From assembly GCA_003427395.1 (NCBI GenBank), contig BFEA01000164.1:2386313-2450312 (forward strand): a DNA stretch of 64,000 bases. Reading direction: 5' to 3'. Made by a program: the position numbers and the translations under genes. Positions 48,129-57,660 of this stretch are shown piece after piece; the stretch's first letter is position 1, and each line of letters begins with the position of its first letter. This stretch comes from Chara braunii (Eukaryota; Streptophyta; Charophyceae; Charales; Characeae). Below the pieces are notes generated by a model. That model was not told where the DNA came from. It saw only the letters and a program-made list of their open reading frames with translations, and searched no databases.

Positions 48129-49553
48129 CTAAGGGCAATGTGTGAAAAGGCCCGGGAGTGGGAAATGAGCCTTCCGGAGGTGATGCTCTATGGGTCCGGT
48201 CCGGAATCGTCGTCAGGACCACAAGGGTGTCCAAGTGTGGCTACGGCTGGGACAGGCACTAGGTCAGGGATGACCTTCAGGCCCCCTACGTCGCATGGAA
48301 GGGTACCACAGGCTGCGCAGACTAGGGGCCAAAGCAAGGCTACCGCCAGTCAGGGGCCTAGCCAAGCACCTAGTCAGGCGCTCCCTCGAAAGGACCCTCA
48401 ACCCGAACGAAGGAAGGAAGTGGTAGAGGTTCAAGAAGAGGAAGATGAGGGTGATGACGAAGAGGACAAGAGGCTTCGACAGGAAGAGGACCGGAGGGTG
48501 GAACAGAGGGCCAAGAAGAGAGGGGCTCAGGGAGGGGCGGAGCCGAGTCCGCATGATGGCGTGCCAAAGAGGAAGAAGTACGAGGTCCGGATGGAGGAAG
48601 GCTTTGATGTGGAGCGAATGGTGGACAAGCTCCTGGAAGGCCATAACGATTTGATGAATCTAAAGGACATTTTGGCCTCGGCACCAAGGCTCCGTGGTGA
48701 GCTAAAAGGGCGGCTCTCGCGAAGATTAGTGCCCAATGTCCACCTAAGCTCAATTCTGCCCAGGGAGATAGAGTGGACAGAGGCAGGCACCCGAATGGAT
48801 TGGAAATGTGTGGCATGTGGGTTGGTGGACTTGAAGGTGAGGGTCCAACCGAGCATCGCAATGGTGGACACGGGCACGGAAATGAACATCATTCGGGAGC
48901 GGGATGCGACTATGCTCAGGCTGGAGGTCGACCACTCGGACCATGGCGTATTGCATGGCGCCAACTGCAAGGCCATTTTCTGTGATACCGCATCTAATGT
49001 GCTGGTGGAGATTGGGAGAGTACGAGCGCGAACGTGCTTCTTCGTCATGCCCGACGTCGACCACCCTATCCTTTTGGGGAGGCCGTTCCTCTGCCGAACG
49101 GAGACCTTGGTCTTCAACAGGCATGAGCGGACGATGATCCTGACTCTATCTGATCCGGCTTGTGGAAACTATGAAATCATCAAGTGTCGGAACACGGGGC
49201 CCGGAAGTGGAAGGAACAGGCTCAACCTCGGCTCCTTTACCTTCGAGGAATCTGAGTATGAGCGACGGAGACTCCGGGAGGAACAGGAGGAGGAAGGAGC
49301 AGGCGAGGTGCTGTCCTTGAGCCTTAATGATGTAAATAAGGCAATGGAGGTGGTGGCGGCGCATGATATGGCTGAGGCCATAAAGGCGTTGAGAGAACAG
49401 GTCCTAGAAAGCCCTCACGTGGGAGAGGTGGAGTTGATATATCGGCTCCCAGGAAGGAGGGGAGACCCTGCGATGGCCCAGGCCCGAACGACAAGTCGGC
49501 CTTTTTTAGGGGAGGGCTTAAGCAGGGTTCCCAAAGGCGGTACAAGACCATAG
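48129..49553 (+). pseudogene. pro: aspartic protease (retropepsin) segment
   Basis: Would cleave the Gag-Pol precursor. An ATG occurs at 48138, but the segment is in frame with Gag and was probably part of the same polyprotein. The first half is a charged linker with a long Glu/Asp/Arg stretch (about 48430-48620). The protease core begins near 48760. The active-site triad is at AMVDTGTEMNII (DTG at 48867-48875), and the flap/C-terminal signature is HPILLGRPFL (about 49062-49091). It ends at TAG 49551-49553, shortly after the Pol frame has opened in -1. It is intact at its catalytic triad, but expression needs readthrough of two stops. Confidence 0.78.
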
Positions 49554-49855
49554 ACAACAAGTGTCGCCCGGTCCCCGTGCTTGTCGCGGAGGACGAAGAA
49601 GCCTACTATGAGCGAGAGCGAGGGCTGATAAGGCGTATGCGGGAGCGCGCACAGACAAGACCGTGCCTCATCAATAATGAGAACGAGGAGGGGCTGATAA
49701 TCGGCGAGTCTGGCTTCCTTTCACCCCAGGAAAGGACCTTGATGGTGGAAACACAGAAGAGGAGGCATTGTGCGTATGCGTTTAACGATGACGAGCGTGG
49801 GAGGTTGGACGTGGATAAAATCCCAATGATACGAATCCATACCGTCCCACATTAG
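49523..49855 (+). pseudogene. pol: Pol N-terminal segment (start of reverse transcriptase region)
   Basis: Pol switches to the -1 frame relative to Gag-Pro. The frame opens after TAA 49520-49522 and overlaps the end of the protease frame by about 30 bases. It reads QRRYKTIDNKCRPVPVLV, the typical lead-in of Ty3-type RT, then a charged helical stretch and DKIPMIRIHTVPH. It ends at TAG 49853-49855, and the same frame continues PWNLRGARYPNP, so the stop is secondary. Confidence 0.7.
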
Positions 49856-51325
49856 CCGTGGAACCTGAGGGGCGCGCGATACCCGAATCCGGATGAGGAG
49901 AAAAAGGTGGTGGATTACTTGGACGGGAAGATGAGGACGTATGTGGCAGATTATTCCAGCGGACCGTATGCTTTCCCTTGGTTTTGTTTTATCAGGCCAA
50001 ACGGAACGCTACGATGGGTGCAGGATTTGCAACGATTGAATGTAGTAACGGTGCGGGACGCGGGAGGATTGCCAAACGCGGACGCCCTGTCAGAGTCATG
50101 CGCAGGAAGGCCTATAATCTCACTTATAGACCTTTACTCTGGGTATGACCAGTTTCCCGTATACCCACCGGATAGGCCGGTGACAGCGATGCATACGCCA
50201 AGGGGGCTGATCCACATGAACGTGGCACCTCAGGGGTGGACTAATGCGGTGGCGATGGTGCAAAGGCACATGATTAGGGCCATGCAGACGGTTAGTCCAC
50301 ATATTACTCAGCCCTACATTGACGATTTGGCGGTCAAGGGCCCAAAAGAGAAGGAAGAAGATGAAGTGATGCCAGGGGTGAGGCGGTTCGTCTGGAAGCA
50401 CGTCCAAGATATCGATCAAGTTCTGGGTCTGCTGGAAGAGCACAACCTGACGGCGAGCGGCCCCAAGTCGAAGCATTGCATGAGGGAGGCCACGATTCTG
50501 GGCTTTGTTTGCAACGAGGAAGGGCGGAGGCCAGATGTGAAGAAGACGGACAACATCCTAGAGTGGCCAGTCCCCTTCCAATCGATAATGGACGTGAGGA
50601 GCTTCCTTGGGACCTGCGGGTTTTGGAGGAGTTTTGTGAAGGACTTCGCCACCAAGACGGAGCATTTGAGGAAGCTGGTACGTCAGGACCAGAAGTGGGT
50701 CTGGGGCGAAGACCAGGAAAAGGTTGTGGAAAGAATGAAGAGAGAATTCAAGGAAGGAGGCTTGGTGCTGGGAGCGCCGAACAACGAGGTCACGGAGGAG
50801 AAGCCATTCGTTGTTGAGACGGACGTCGGGCCAACTGCCTTAGGAGGGGTCCTGATTCAGGTAGATGCGGATGGGAAGGAGAGGCCGCTGAGATTTGAAA
50901 GCCGCACCCTCAATACGACTGAAAGAAACTCCTCGCAGTTCAAGAAAGAAACGGTGCTCCATTGCCTAAGGACCTTTCGTAACTACATCTTTGGCAGGAG
51001 ACTCATTTTGAGGGTGAACCCTACTCCGCTTGCGTGTTCCCTGAAAAGTTACACTCCATCTGACCCAACCATCGCGAGGTGGTTGACCTACATTTGGATG
51101 TTTAACTTTGAGTTGGAGAGGATTCCCGGGGACAAGAACAGGGTAGATGGGCTGAGCCATATCACCTGGGATGGGGCGGGTCAAGAGTCAATTGAGGACA
51201 CCCCACCAGTTGACGGGTTCTTGGATCAGGAGGAGGATGTCCGCCTCCATATAAATGAGTGGTCGCTGAGGGTGCCTAGCTGTGTCACGCATCCTATATG
51301 GCTATCACCAAGGGGGTACGAGTAG
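49856..51325 (+). pseudogene. pol: reverse transcriptase and RNase H
   Basis: Copies element RNA into DNA. RT motifs in order are WFCFIRPNGTLRWVQDLQRL, SLIDLYSGYDQF (catalytic Asp), TPRGLIHMNVAPQGWTNA, and QPYIDDLAVKG, with YIDD at 50315-50326. The thumb motif is LGFVCNEEG...NILEWPVP and the connection is VRSFLGTCGFWRSFVKDF. RNase H follows from about residue 290 with ETDVGPTALGGVLIQ, SRTLNTTERNSSQFKKET and LILRVNPTPLA. In most Ty3 RNase H domains the last motif has Asp where this copy has Asn (VNPT), which would remove a metal ligand. It ends at TAG 51323-51325, beyond which the frame continues into integrase. Confidence 0.85.
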
Positions 51326-52579
51326 AAGGAGGAGTTGGTCCTCAAACCCTTCAAGGAAGAAAATCTGTGGGGGAGTAGGGATGTTGGCTGGATGATGAGG
51401 TTAGCATTGGCAAGGACGCATAGTCTAGCGGAGGAGGTAAGGACGATAGAGGAAGGCCCGACCCAGGTAGAGGAGCATGAGCAACTAATGGGAGGGATGT
51501 ACTTGCTCACCAACACGCTCCTGCAAGGAAACTTTGACCAGAGGAGCGCAGTCAGCTCCGAAGAGGGCGAACTTCTCATTCCTGAAAGTCAGGACGACGA
51601 GTTCGAAGAGGGAGAGATTAGGGAGGCCTTCCGTGCTGAGGAGTATGATGGAATTTATCGGGAATTGGGGTTACTCCTGTCGTGCGAAATAAGGGATAGG
51701 GACGCAAGTGCCAAAGCCCAAAAGATGAGGCATCTCTACGTAGTGAGAGATGACCATCTGTTCATAAAGCGACAAGTTGAAAACCCCAAGAGGGTCGTAT
51801 GTGGAAGGAACCGGCAGATCGATGTCATAGCAGCCTTGCACGATGGTACAGCAGGGGGGCGAAGAGGGGTTAGTGCCACATGCGCGAAGATAAGTGAGTT
51901 ATACCATTGGGATGGAATGCTGACTATGGTCATCAAGTACTGCCAATCCTGTGTGCCTTGTCAGCAGAGGTCAGCGCAAAGGCCTGGGGAGCCTCTACAC
52001 CTTAGGTTGGAAAGGGAAGTGGGGGCAGTTGTACACCTGGACCTGTTGTTCATGCCACTTGGGGAGGATGGAAGTAACTATATCTTCGATGCACGGAACA
52101 ACCTTACTGGGTTTGTGGACGATCGGGCTATCCGCACAAAAACTGGCCCCGTTTTAGCAAGGTGCATCGAAGAGTACTACTTGCGCTATCCATTTGTCAG
52201 AGAGTTTGTGATGGACCGGGGGTCGGAGTTTACTTGTAACGAAGTGCGGACCTTGCTTGCGGGGTACGGCGTGGTAGCAAATTACACTACTGCCGCGCAC
52301 CCCCAGGCAAACGCGCCTGTGGAGAGGGGGCATAGTACCATCACGAATCTCCTGGTCAAATGGACTGAAGGGAAGCCTAACCAGTGGCCGAAATTCCTGA
52401 GAGCAGCATTCTTCGTGGAAAATGTTACAGTGAAAAGGATTACCAAGTATGCGCCAGCCACGCTATGGTACGAAAGGCATGCCACCTTTCCCATAGAAAG
52501 CTTCATGAAGACGTGGAGGCGCCAGGATCTGGAAGTGAACCTGTCCTTTGAGGAGCTGCTCGATATACGAGCACGGTAG
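51326..52579 (+). pseudogene. pol: integrase, zinc-binding and catalytic core domains
   Basis: Inserts element DNA into the host genome. An ATG at 51335 begins the uninterrupted stretch, but it is in frame with RT. The zinc-binding domain reads HDGTAGGRRGVSATCAKI...YCQSCVPCQ. The second His usual at GGH is Arg here, so zinc binding may be damaged. The core has the DD35E triad: Asp in VHLDLLF (52040-52042), Asp in VMDRGSEF (52214-52216) and Glu in APVERGHS (52322-52324). Exactly 35 residues separate the last two. It ends at TAG 52577-52579, in a RAR*VGAAEE context where CAG would fit. Confidence 0.85.
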
Positions 52580-52891
52580 GTGGGGGCCGCTGAAGAAAGG
52601 CTACGAGAGACCGCTGGTCAGATGGAGAGAAGTAGCATGGAAGACAAGATGAGGTGGGACCAGATGGCCCGAATAAGGAAGGATCCACTGAAGGTTGGGG
52701 ATGTGGTGCTGCTATATGACTCCTCGCTGGAAAAGCAGTGGTCCAGGAAACTCAACAAACGGTGGCTGAAACCCTATAGGATCGTGCGGTGTGGCGAGTT
52801 TGGGGCCTACCAAATTGAGGAGCTGGACGGGGCAGGATGGCAGGACTGGGTCTCAGGGACAAGGCTGAAGAAGTTCGTGGCCAGGGAATAG
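52580..52891 (+). pseudogene. pol: integrase C-terminal (GPY/F-like) domain
   Basis: Directly follows TAG 52577 in the same frame. A helical stretch (AAEERLRETAGQ) is followed by GDVVLLYDSSLEKQWSRKL and NKRWLKPYRIVRCGEFGAYQ, which matches the small beta-barrel and GPY/F module at the end of Ty3 integrases, with LKPY in place of the usual GPY. No chromodomain follows. The stop at 52889-52891 (TAG) is taken as the genuine end of Pol because nothing recognisable continues in frame. Confidence 0.75.
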
Positions 52892-53073
52892 GTAAGGGGC
52901 CATGAGACCTCGTTAGAGATAGAGTCTTGCCTAGGTATTGCCCAGGTCGGACGGCTAGACAGGTGGGTGATTGGGATGGATGGGTGTGGAGTGTATGTGG
53001 GATTTCCCTAGGCCGATGTCTCGGTTGCTGACCCTGCTGTGTGCATGCTTGTTGCCTCTCGCCTGTGGTGCAG

Positions 53074-53074
53074 G
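53074..53074 (+). promoter_or_regulatory. candidate 3' splice site before ORF3
   Basis: A pyrimidine-rich stretch GCTTGTTGCCTCTCGCCTG is followed by TGGTGCAG at 53073, just 22 bases before the ORF3 ATG. In retroelements with an extra 3' ORF, that ORF is often expressed from a spliced subgenomic RNA, so an acceptor here would make sense. Inference only. Confidence 0.3.
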
Positions 53075-53172
53075 TGTGACTTTTCGAAGGCAGTCATGCA
53101 GAGGATGGAGGGAAAGGGCGAGCAGCACGAGCCTCATAGAAGGGAGCCTACGCCTGAGTTTGATGACGCAAC

Positions 53173-53451
53173 ATTGAGCTCTTCTTGGACGTATATCGGG
53201 ACCATGCGGCACAGAGAGGGTGGTCAGTGGCGGAGAGGATTCACCACTTGAGGGGCATAGGGCGGTTCGAGGAGCCCGTCGCTCAGATATGTGAGGAGGC
53301 CCTGACTTGGCCAGACGTGGAGGCTGGGATGCAGAGGTTGAGAGCTTCCCCTAGGGGGTGTGACGGCATGCCCATTCGATTGGAGGAGGGGAACGCAGAT
53401 GAGTTCATCCCTGCATATGAGCACTACATGTTGAGTCTGGGGGTTGCGTAG
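53173..53451 (+). pseudogene. ORF3 capsid-like segment
   Basis: The open part of ORF3 after the frameshift. Mostly helical by composition, with ERIHHLRGIGRFEEPVAQIC and WPDVEAGMQRLRASPRG. It resembles the compact alpha-helical region of retroelement Gag in composition, although I cannot name a family. Confidence 0.5.
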
Positions 53452-53856
53452 GGGGAATGGGTGCAGGCCCTACTTATCTGGACGAGGCGGGCAGAGAAGC
53501 AGGCGATCAAGCAGATTTAGGAGAGGGCTTGATACTGGGAGGACTGTCAGGCCCAGCTTAGGAGGGCGTTCGGACGGCCACAACACGAGAGGCACGAGCC
53601 CTGAGTTGAGTGGCTGCGGCGAAGCAAGAGGCCAAGGGAACCGGCACCGAGAGAGGCGGGGCTGGCCAGAGAGGGGAGCGGAACCCCGACCCAGCGGGAG
53701 GATGAGCCCGTAGAGCCCGCATTGGCAAGGGAGTCGTTCCCTGCTTGTGGCCTCCGGGCGGTTGAGTTTCGGCGGATTACGAGCGAGGAGTTGAGGCTGC
53801 CCTCACCATTGCCATCAACGCAGGAGCTGGACATACCAAGAGAGACGCCATTCTGA

Positions 53857-55248
53857 AGCTTGGCGACGCATCTTGATGTATCCCAATGGGAGGCCTCACG
53901 ACTGGGAGAGGGCTCAGTTGAGCCGGCATGCTACGTACCATTGGAGGAGCCCCTCGACCCTGAGATGGAGACAAACATGCGAGACCGAGAGGAGCCACAG
54001 GACCCTGAGATGGCAGCCGAGCGGCCGGATCCGGTACGACCTCAGGGGAGAGAGGTGATCACGGTTGGGGACGATACCCCTCCATGCTCCCCAGCTCCAG
54101 AGCCAGCACAACGTTCATGGCCAGAGGGGATTCCTGAGCCAGGTAGCGAGGAGATCCCGGAGTTTCCCCCTAAGGCCACCACTATACCTGAGCAAGAGGC
54201 AGAGGCGAAGAATCGGGGAGTGTGTGAGAGAGCGAGGATGGAGGTGCCCCTTGACTTGCCCTTGGCCACACAGGTGACCAAGAGCCCAGATATCAAGGAG
54301 CCCGTTTCAGCAGAGTTACCGCTAGTACTGTCGTGCGCGAGCAAAAGGATGGAGGCGGAGGCGTCAACTCCAGGAGGCCAGGGGCCGCGAGTGGAAGGAA
54401 CCCCAAGAGAGACCCGCGAAGAGAAGTCCGCTCGAGTGCGGGTCCGTCTGGACGAGATATACACAAGACAGGCTGAGATGGAGGCGGCGGGGATAGAGCC
54501 GACACCGCCGGTCGAGCCCAAGACGAGTGAGCAGAGGATCGACGAGTTGTGGGCTAGGTATGAGAGCCAGAGGGATGCAGCCCGCCNGAGGTCACGAGAG
54601 GCNGGACAGGCGGACGAGNAGANGAGTGAGTTGAGAGAGATGGGGGACTTGGGGTTCTCCGCGACCAGGCAGGCGATTGAGCGCATGGATCGGAGGGTAT
54701 GCGAGACGGCAGTCACATCCTTNCAGTGGTATAATCTACTCANCAATGAGCTCANNGTTAAGGAGTTGGAGGTGGAGCACCTGACTACNCAGCTTGCCGA
54801 GGAGAGGGCGAGGAGNAGGGCTAGAGAGGTTGANTGGGAGAGGAGATTTGNGGAGATGGCGGCCGCTGTGGNTAGGCTCTCGGCAGCCTNGGAGGCTAGC
54901 CAGATGGGGCGAGCCGGTGCCGATAGCCAGGGCCGAGGGGTGCAGGCTTCGCCGGGTCAGGGAGCAGCGGTGGAGGTCCCTCGACAAGCCGAGCCAATGG
55001 AGGAGGCGGCCTTGGACGCAATCGAGGAGGAGAGTGGCGCGCAGGAGTCGCTTATGGCTATGTCCACGGAGAGGAGAGGTTCGCACTTGCATGAGCTGGC
55101 GGTAGCCATGGGGATAGGCACTCCACAGGAGGGGCCTCAGGGACTCGACGCTCCAGAGCATGCCCCGAGGTTGGGGGAGTTGAGGGCGGAGCTGGGCTCC
55201 TGGACCACGGGGACCGACTCAGGAGGGCCTGACTCGCGACGGCAATAG
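53857..55248 (+). pseudogene. ORF3 central segment, acidic linker and coiled coil
   Basis: The longest uninterrupted part of ORF3, from just after TGA 53854 to TAG 55246. The first half is rich in Pro, Glu and Asp, with repeats such as EPLDPEMET and EPQDPEMAA. The second half has LDEIYTRQAEMEAAGIEP, LWARYESQR and a heptad-like stretch (VKELEVEHL, ERRF.EMAAAV). About fourteen scattered Ns lie between 54587 and 54890. It ends in CAA TAG CAG CAG, where CAG to TAG inside a Gln run is the obvious cause of the stop. Confidence 0.55.
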
Positions 55249-55743
55249 CAGCAGGAGGTCATGAGTGAGCCCGCTGCTATGGGGGGCTCTCAGCCGTCAG
55301 GAGTATGTAAGAATGAGGCGATGATGACAAAGAGGGCGCATGAAGAGGGACCCCGAGAGTTGGATATGCCAGAGCGCGGGCCAGGGAGTGCGGCTGCACG
55401 AAGGGGTGGAGGTGTTGAGGCTATGGAGCCCGGACCTCAGGGCCATGTGGGGTTGCCCTCGTGTCACGAGGTGACTACAGGGACCATAGGAGCGCCTTCG
55501 GCATCCAGTTCGCAAGGGAAGAAGAAGAAGACTGCTAGGTGGCATGATACCTCTTGTTTTTCGTGCAAGGAGGGAGGACATAGAGTCGTGGACTGTCCAG
55601 AGCTCCTTGAGAATAAGGCCGAGGGGCGAGTTGCAGAGGTCGACGACAAATTCTATGACAGACAGGGTAGGATAGTGGAGCGAGCTCCAGATGGGGGCAG
55701 GGCTCAGTTGTATAGGCAGAACCAGGAGAAATTGTGTAAGTAG
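55249..55743 (+). pseudogene. ORF3 C-terminal segment with zinc knuckle
   Basis: In frame with the preceding segment; an ATG is present at 55261. It contains KKKTARWHDTSCFSCKEGGH followed by RVVDCPE, a canonical retroviral-type CCHC knuckle, and ends QLYRQNQEKLCK at TAG 55741-55743. The basic run before the knuckle fits nucleic-acid binding. Confidence 0.65.
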
Positions 55744-56445
55744 GGATCGATCTGTCTATATATTGATAGGACTAGAGATCCTTAACACACCCAGGGCAGG
55801 GTTAGGGGTGTACATACCTTGAGTCAGTTGAGCGGTCCCTAGATGTGTGTATGCGTAGGAGTGGTGGGATGAGTTTCTATCCGATTGTACATATGTGTGT
55901 GACTTTTGTTCGCCTGTTTCCTCTTGAGTTTCTTCGTGGGCTACGACCCAAGGGTAGGACTCAGCTGTGTGATATATGAGACCATTTGATTACATTTGGT
56001 TTTGTGATTTAGAAGCTATTGCTGCTCTGAATGGGATTTGGGAGTTTCTAGCACTCGGGATGTGAGTTTTCCCAGCGGGGGAGGACAGGGGCTGACCATT
56101 CTGTGTATGTTAGGTGGATGCTATGTTCTCGAGCATATTTGGTGAGTGTACAGTGGGGTTATGAATCCTACTCAGACAGGCGGGGCATTGAGTTGAATGC
56201 TTGTATTCGACTGATTGAGGGAGGCATTCTACTCCCTGAGTGTATTATGAATTGAGATCCTATGGGACTTGTCTTGTGATAACCACTATCACTCTCACAT
56301 GTGTAGATTCATCCTGATGTATGATTGGCTTTGTTTGAGAAGAGTACACGATACATCTCATGGGCATGATTGTGTAAATGGTAAAGCTGTCTACCCTCCG
56401 GTATACTCGTGCGGTCTGGTGCAAGCGGACGAGAGGGCAGAGTAT
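55744..56445. other. 3' untranslated region of the element
   Basis: No coding frame recognised. It presumably belongs to the retrotransposon 3' region. No match to sequence upstream of Gag was seen, so no LTR could be defined. Confidence 0.4.
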
Positions 56446-56457
56446 AAGGAGGGGAAG
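56446..56457 (+). promoter_or_regulatory. candidate polypurine tract
   Basis: AAGGAGGGGAAG directly before TGCAGCC. A purine run just upstream of a TG is what primes plus-strand synthesis next to a 3' LTR. No 5' copy of the following sequence was found to confirm it. Confidence 0.35.
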
Positions 56458-56710
56458 TGCAGCCTGATTGTGAAAAATTGTGAGAATCCTACGGGATTGG
56501 TGAATTTAGGAATTTGCATGTTTGGTCGTACTAAACATCGTGCCTAAGTTGTATAAGGACCCAGAAGGTGGTCCCTCAGTTTGAGTTATTTGGTGATTAA
56601 GACCCCCTTCATGGTCCTGGAAGGTGGGAAATGCATTGCATGGGGGCCCCTTCATGGTTTTGGAAGAGGTCGTGTGAGGAGTCATCCCATACAAAAAAGA
56701 GATGACTGTG

Positions 56711-56712
<2 letters not shown>

Positions 56713-56748
<36 letters not shown>
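56713..56748. repeat. poly(T) tract of 36
   Basis: An uninterrupted run of T followed by AGAGACACTCCTTACC, which begins an imperfect hairpin (CACTCCTTAC with GTAAGGGAGTG). It could be the poly(A) tail of a minus-strand retrosequence. Confidence 0.95.
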
Positions 56749-56751
<3 letters not shown>

Positions 56752-56825
56752 GACACTCCTTACCAAGTAAGGGAGTGGTATGGGAAGCCTTGTTTGTGTT
56801 CATAAAGTCTTACGAAAGGGGACCA

Positions 56826-56923
56826 TGTGTGGCTGAGTGTTTGACAAGGGCGAGAGATGTCTCAGGGTGGGCAACTGCTGACCCTGATCAGGTCAGGAGT
56901 CGCGGCCTTGTGAATCCGGCGGG
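56826..56923 (+). other. tRNA-like sequence at the right edge of the insertion
   Basis: TGGCTGAGTGTTTGACAAGG resembles the D-arm A box of class II tRNAs (TGGCCGAGTGGTT). About 75 nt further on, GAGTCGCGGCCTTGTGAATC resembles a decayed B box with AATCC intact. CTGACC/GGTCAG between them would fit a long variable arm. It is degenerate and could be a SINE end. Confidence 0.35.
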
Positions 56924-57199
56924 GCGCATTGTGCCTTTCGTCAGCAACACTGTCGTGCAAATCATTCGCCAGTTTTTGGTATAAAGGCGAGAGACTAATC
57001 ACACCGACTAGTTGTCGGGCTCACTCTCAGGATGCCCTCAGGATACTCGAAGTTGTCGAACACAGGCCACAACAACCTTCCCCGCTACTGGGTGCGGAGC
57101 TAGATTGGGGGAGACGAGAAAACGCAGATGTGAGGAAGGAGTAGCGCGCGTGCTAACACACAATCGAGCAAGAGAATGAGGGGGACAAAGACCACTCGC

Positions 57200-57660
57200 G
57201 GTTAACGACCACCTGAAATTTCAGAATGAAAGATTCTGAAGTGGTCTGAAACCGCTGAAATGGCCTGAAGACACTTCAGGTCATTTCAAAAGTTTTGGGT
57301 GGTCTGCGGGACAAGTTTTATGGTTTTTTTTTTTTTTTTTTTGCTTGTTTTTTCAGCCACTTCAGGTCATTTCAGGAATTTCAGGAAGAGACCTGAAACC
57401 GCTGAAGTGACTAATGCTTCTGAATGGGGTTTCAAGTACCCCCATCCAAATGGTTGGATAGGGGTACCTGAAACCCCTTTCAGAAGCTTCAACCACTTCA
57501 GTACATTTCAAGAATTTCAGGTGGGGACCTGAAACCACTCAAGTGGCTGAAACCCCTTTCAGAAGCTTCAGCCACTTCAGGTCATTTCAGGAATTTCAGG
57601 TGGGGACCTGAAACCGCTGAAGTGGCTGAAGCTTCTGAAAGGGGTTTCAGGTACCCCGAT
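57200..57660 (-). repeat. inverted-repeat (hairpin) block, inverted unit
   Basis: The same modules in reverse orientation, preceded by a poly(T) tract (from about 57323). Part of this block is copied again at 57951-58150. Confidence 0.75.

Larger units (their letters stand above)
53096..55743 (+). pseudogene. third ORF (ORF3): second Gag-like protein with CCHC knuckle
   Basis: Begins at ATG 53096 (MQRMEGKGEQHEP...). After PEFDDAT the frame shifts by one missing base near 53171 and continues LFLDVYRDHAAQRGWSVAER, IHHLRGIGRFEEPVAQICEE and FIPAYEHYMLSLGVA, a helical capsid-like region. Further on are a Pro/Glu-rich acidic stretch, a region of heptad-like Glu/Arg/Leu repeats (about 54600-54900, with scattered Ns), and near the end CFSCKEGGHRVVDC, a perfect CX2CX4HX4C knuckle, then DDKFYDRQGRIVERAP. 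In-frame stops are TAG 53449, TAG 53518, TGA 53530, TGA 53602, TGA 53854 and TAG 55246. It sits in the envelope position but shows no signal peptide or membrane segment. A second Gag is the best description; its role is unknown. Confidence 0.65.
46341..56457 (+). mobile_element. decayed Ty3/gypsy LTR retrotransposon with an extra 3' ORF
   Basis: Domain order is Gag, CCHC, protease, RT, RNase H, integrase, then a third ORF. RNase H before integrase places it in Ty3/gypsy. Gag-Pro is in one frame (46341-49553) and Pol in the -1 frame (to 52891). Premature stops are TAA 47652, TGA 48126, TAG 49853, TAG 51323 and TAG 52577. The third ORF has six more stops and one frameshift. A candidate polypurine tract is AAGGAGGGGAAG (56446-56457) followed by TG. 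Neither LTR was identified, so the outer limits are uncertain. Confidence 0.85.
37690..56923. mobile_element. 19.2-kb insertion splitting an inverted array unit
   Basis: The inverted unit stops at TAGACTGCG (37689) and resumes at GCGCATTGTGCC (56924), which is continuous in intact copies as GACTGCGCATTGTG. GCG is present on both sides and could be a 3-bp target duplication or chance. The inserted DNA is GC-rich, unlike the array, and holds a tRNA-like sequence, U6-like repeats, two hairpin families and a Ty3/gypsy element. The two outer ends are not similar to each other as direct or inverted repeats, so the insertion mechanism is unclear. It may be several nested elements or partly a scaffolding product. 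Confidence 0.6.

Noticed and set aside
46241-52506. Minus-strand frames across the Gag-Pol region
   Set aside because: Antisense shadows of GC-rich coding sequence, with no domain support.
52971-53177. Short frame with a signal-peptide-like start after Pol
   Set aside because: It overlaps the putative splice acceptor and the true ORF3 frame. Its hydrophobic stretch is explained by the pyrimidine-rich tract.
46341-55743. Reassigned stop codons (TAG/TAA as Gln, as in some ulvophyte algae) to explain in-frame stops
   Set aside because: TGA stops occur as well, and both Pol and ORF3 end naturally at TAG. Single C-to-T decay explains all stops more simply.
53096-55743. ORF3 as an envelope gene
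   Set aside because: No signal peptide, transmembrane segment or furin-type site is visible. The CCHC knuckle and acidic linker point to a Gag-like protein.
56458-56923. 3' LTR
   Set aside because: No matching 5' LTR and no CA end were found. Only a candidate polypurine tract supports it.
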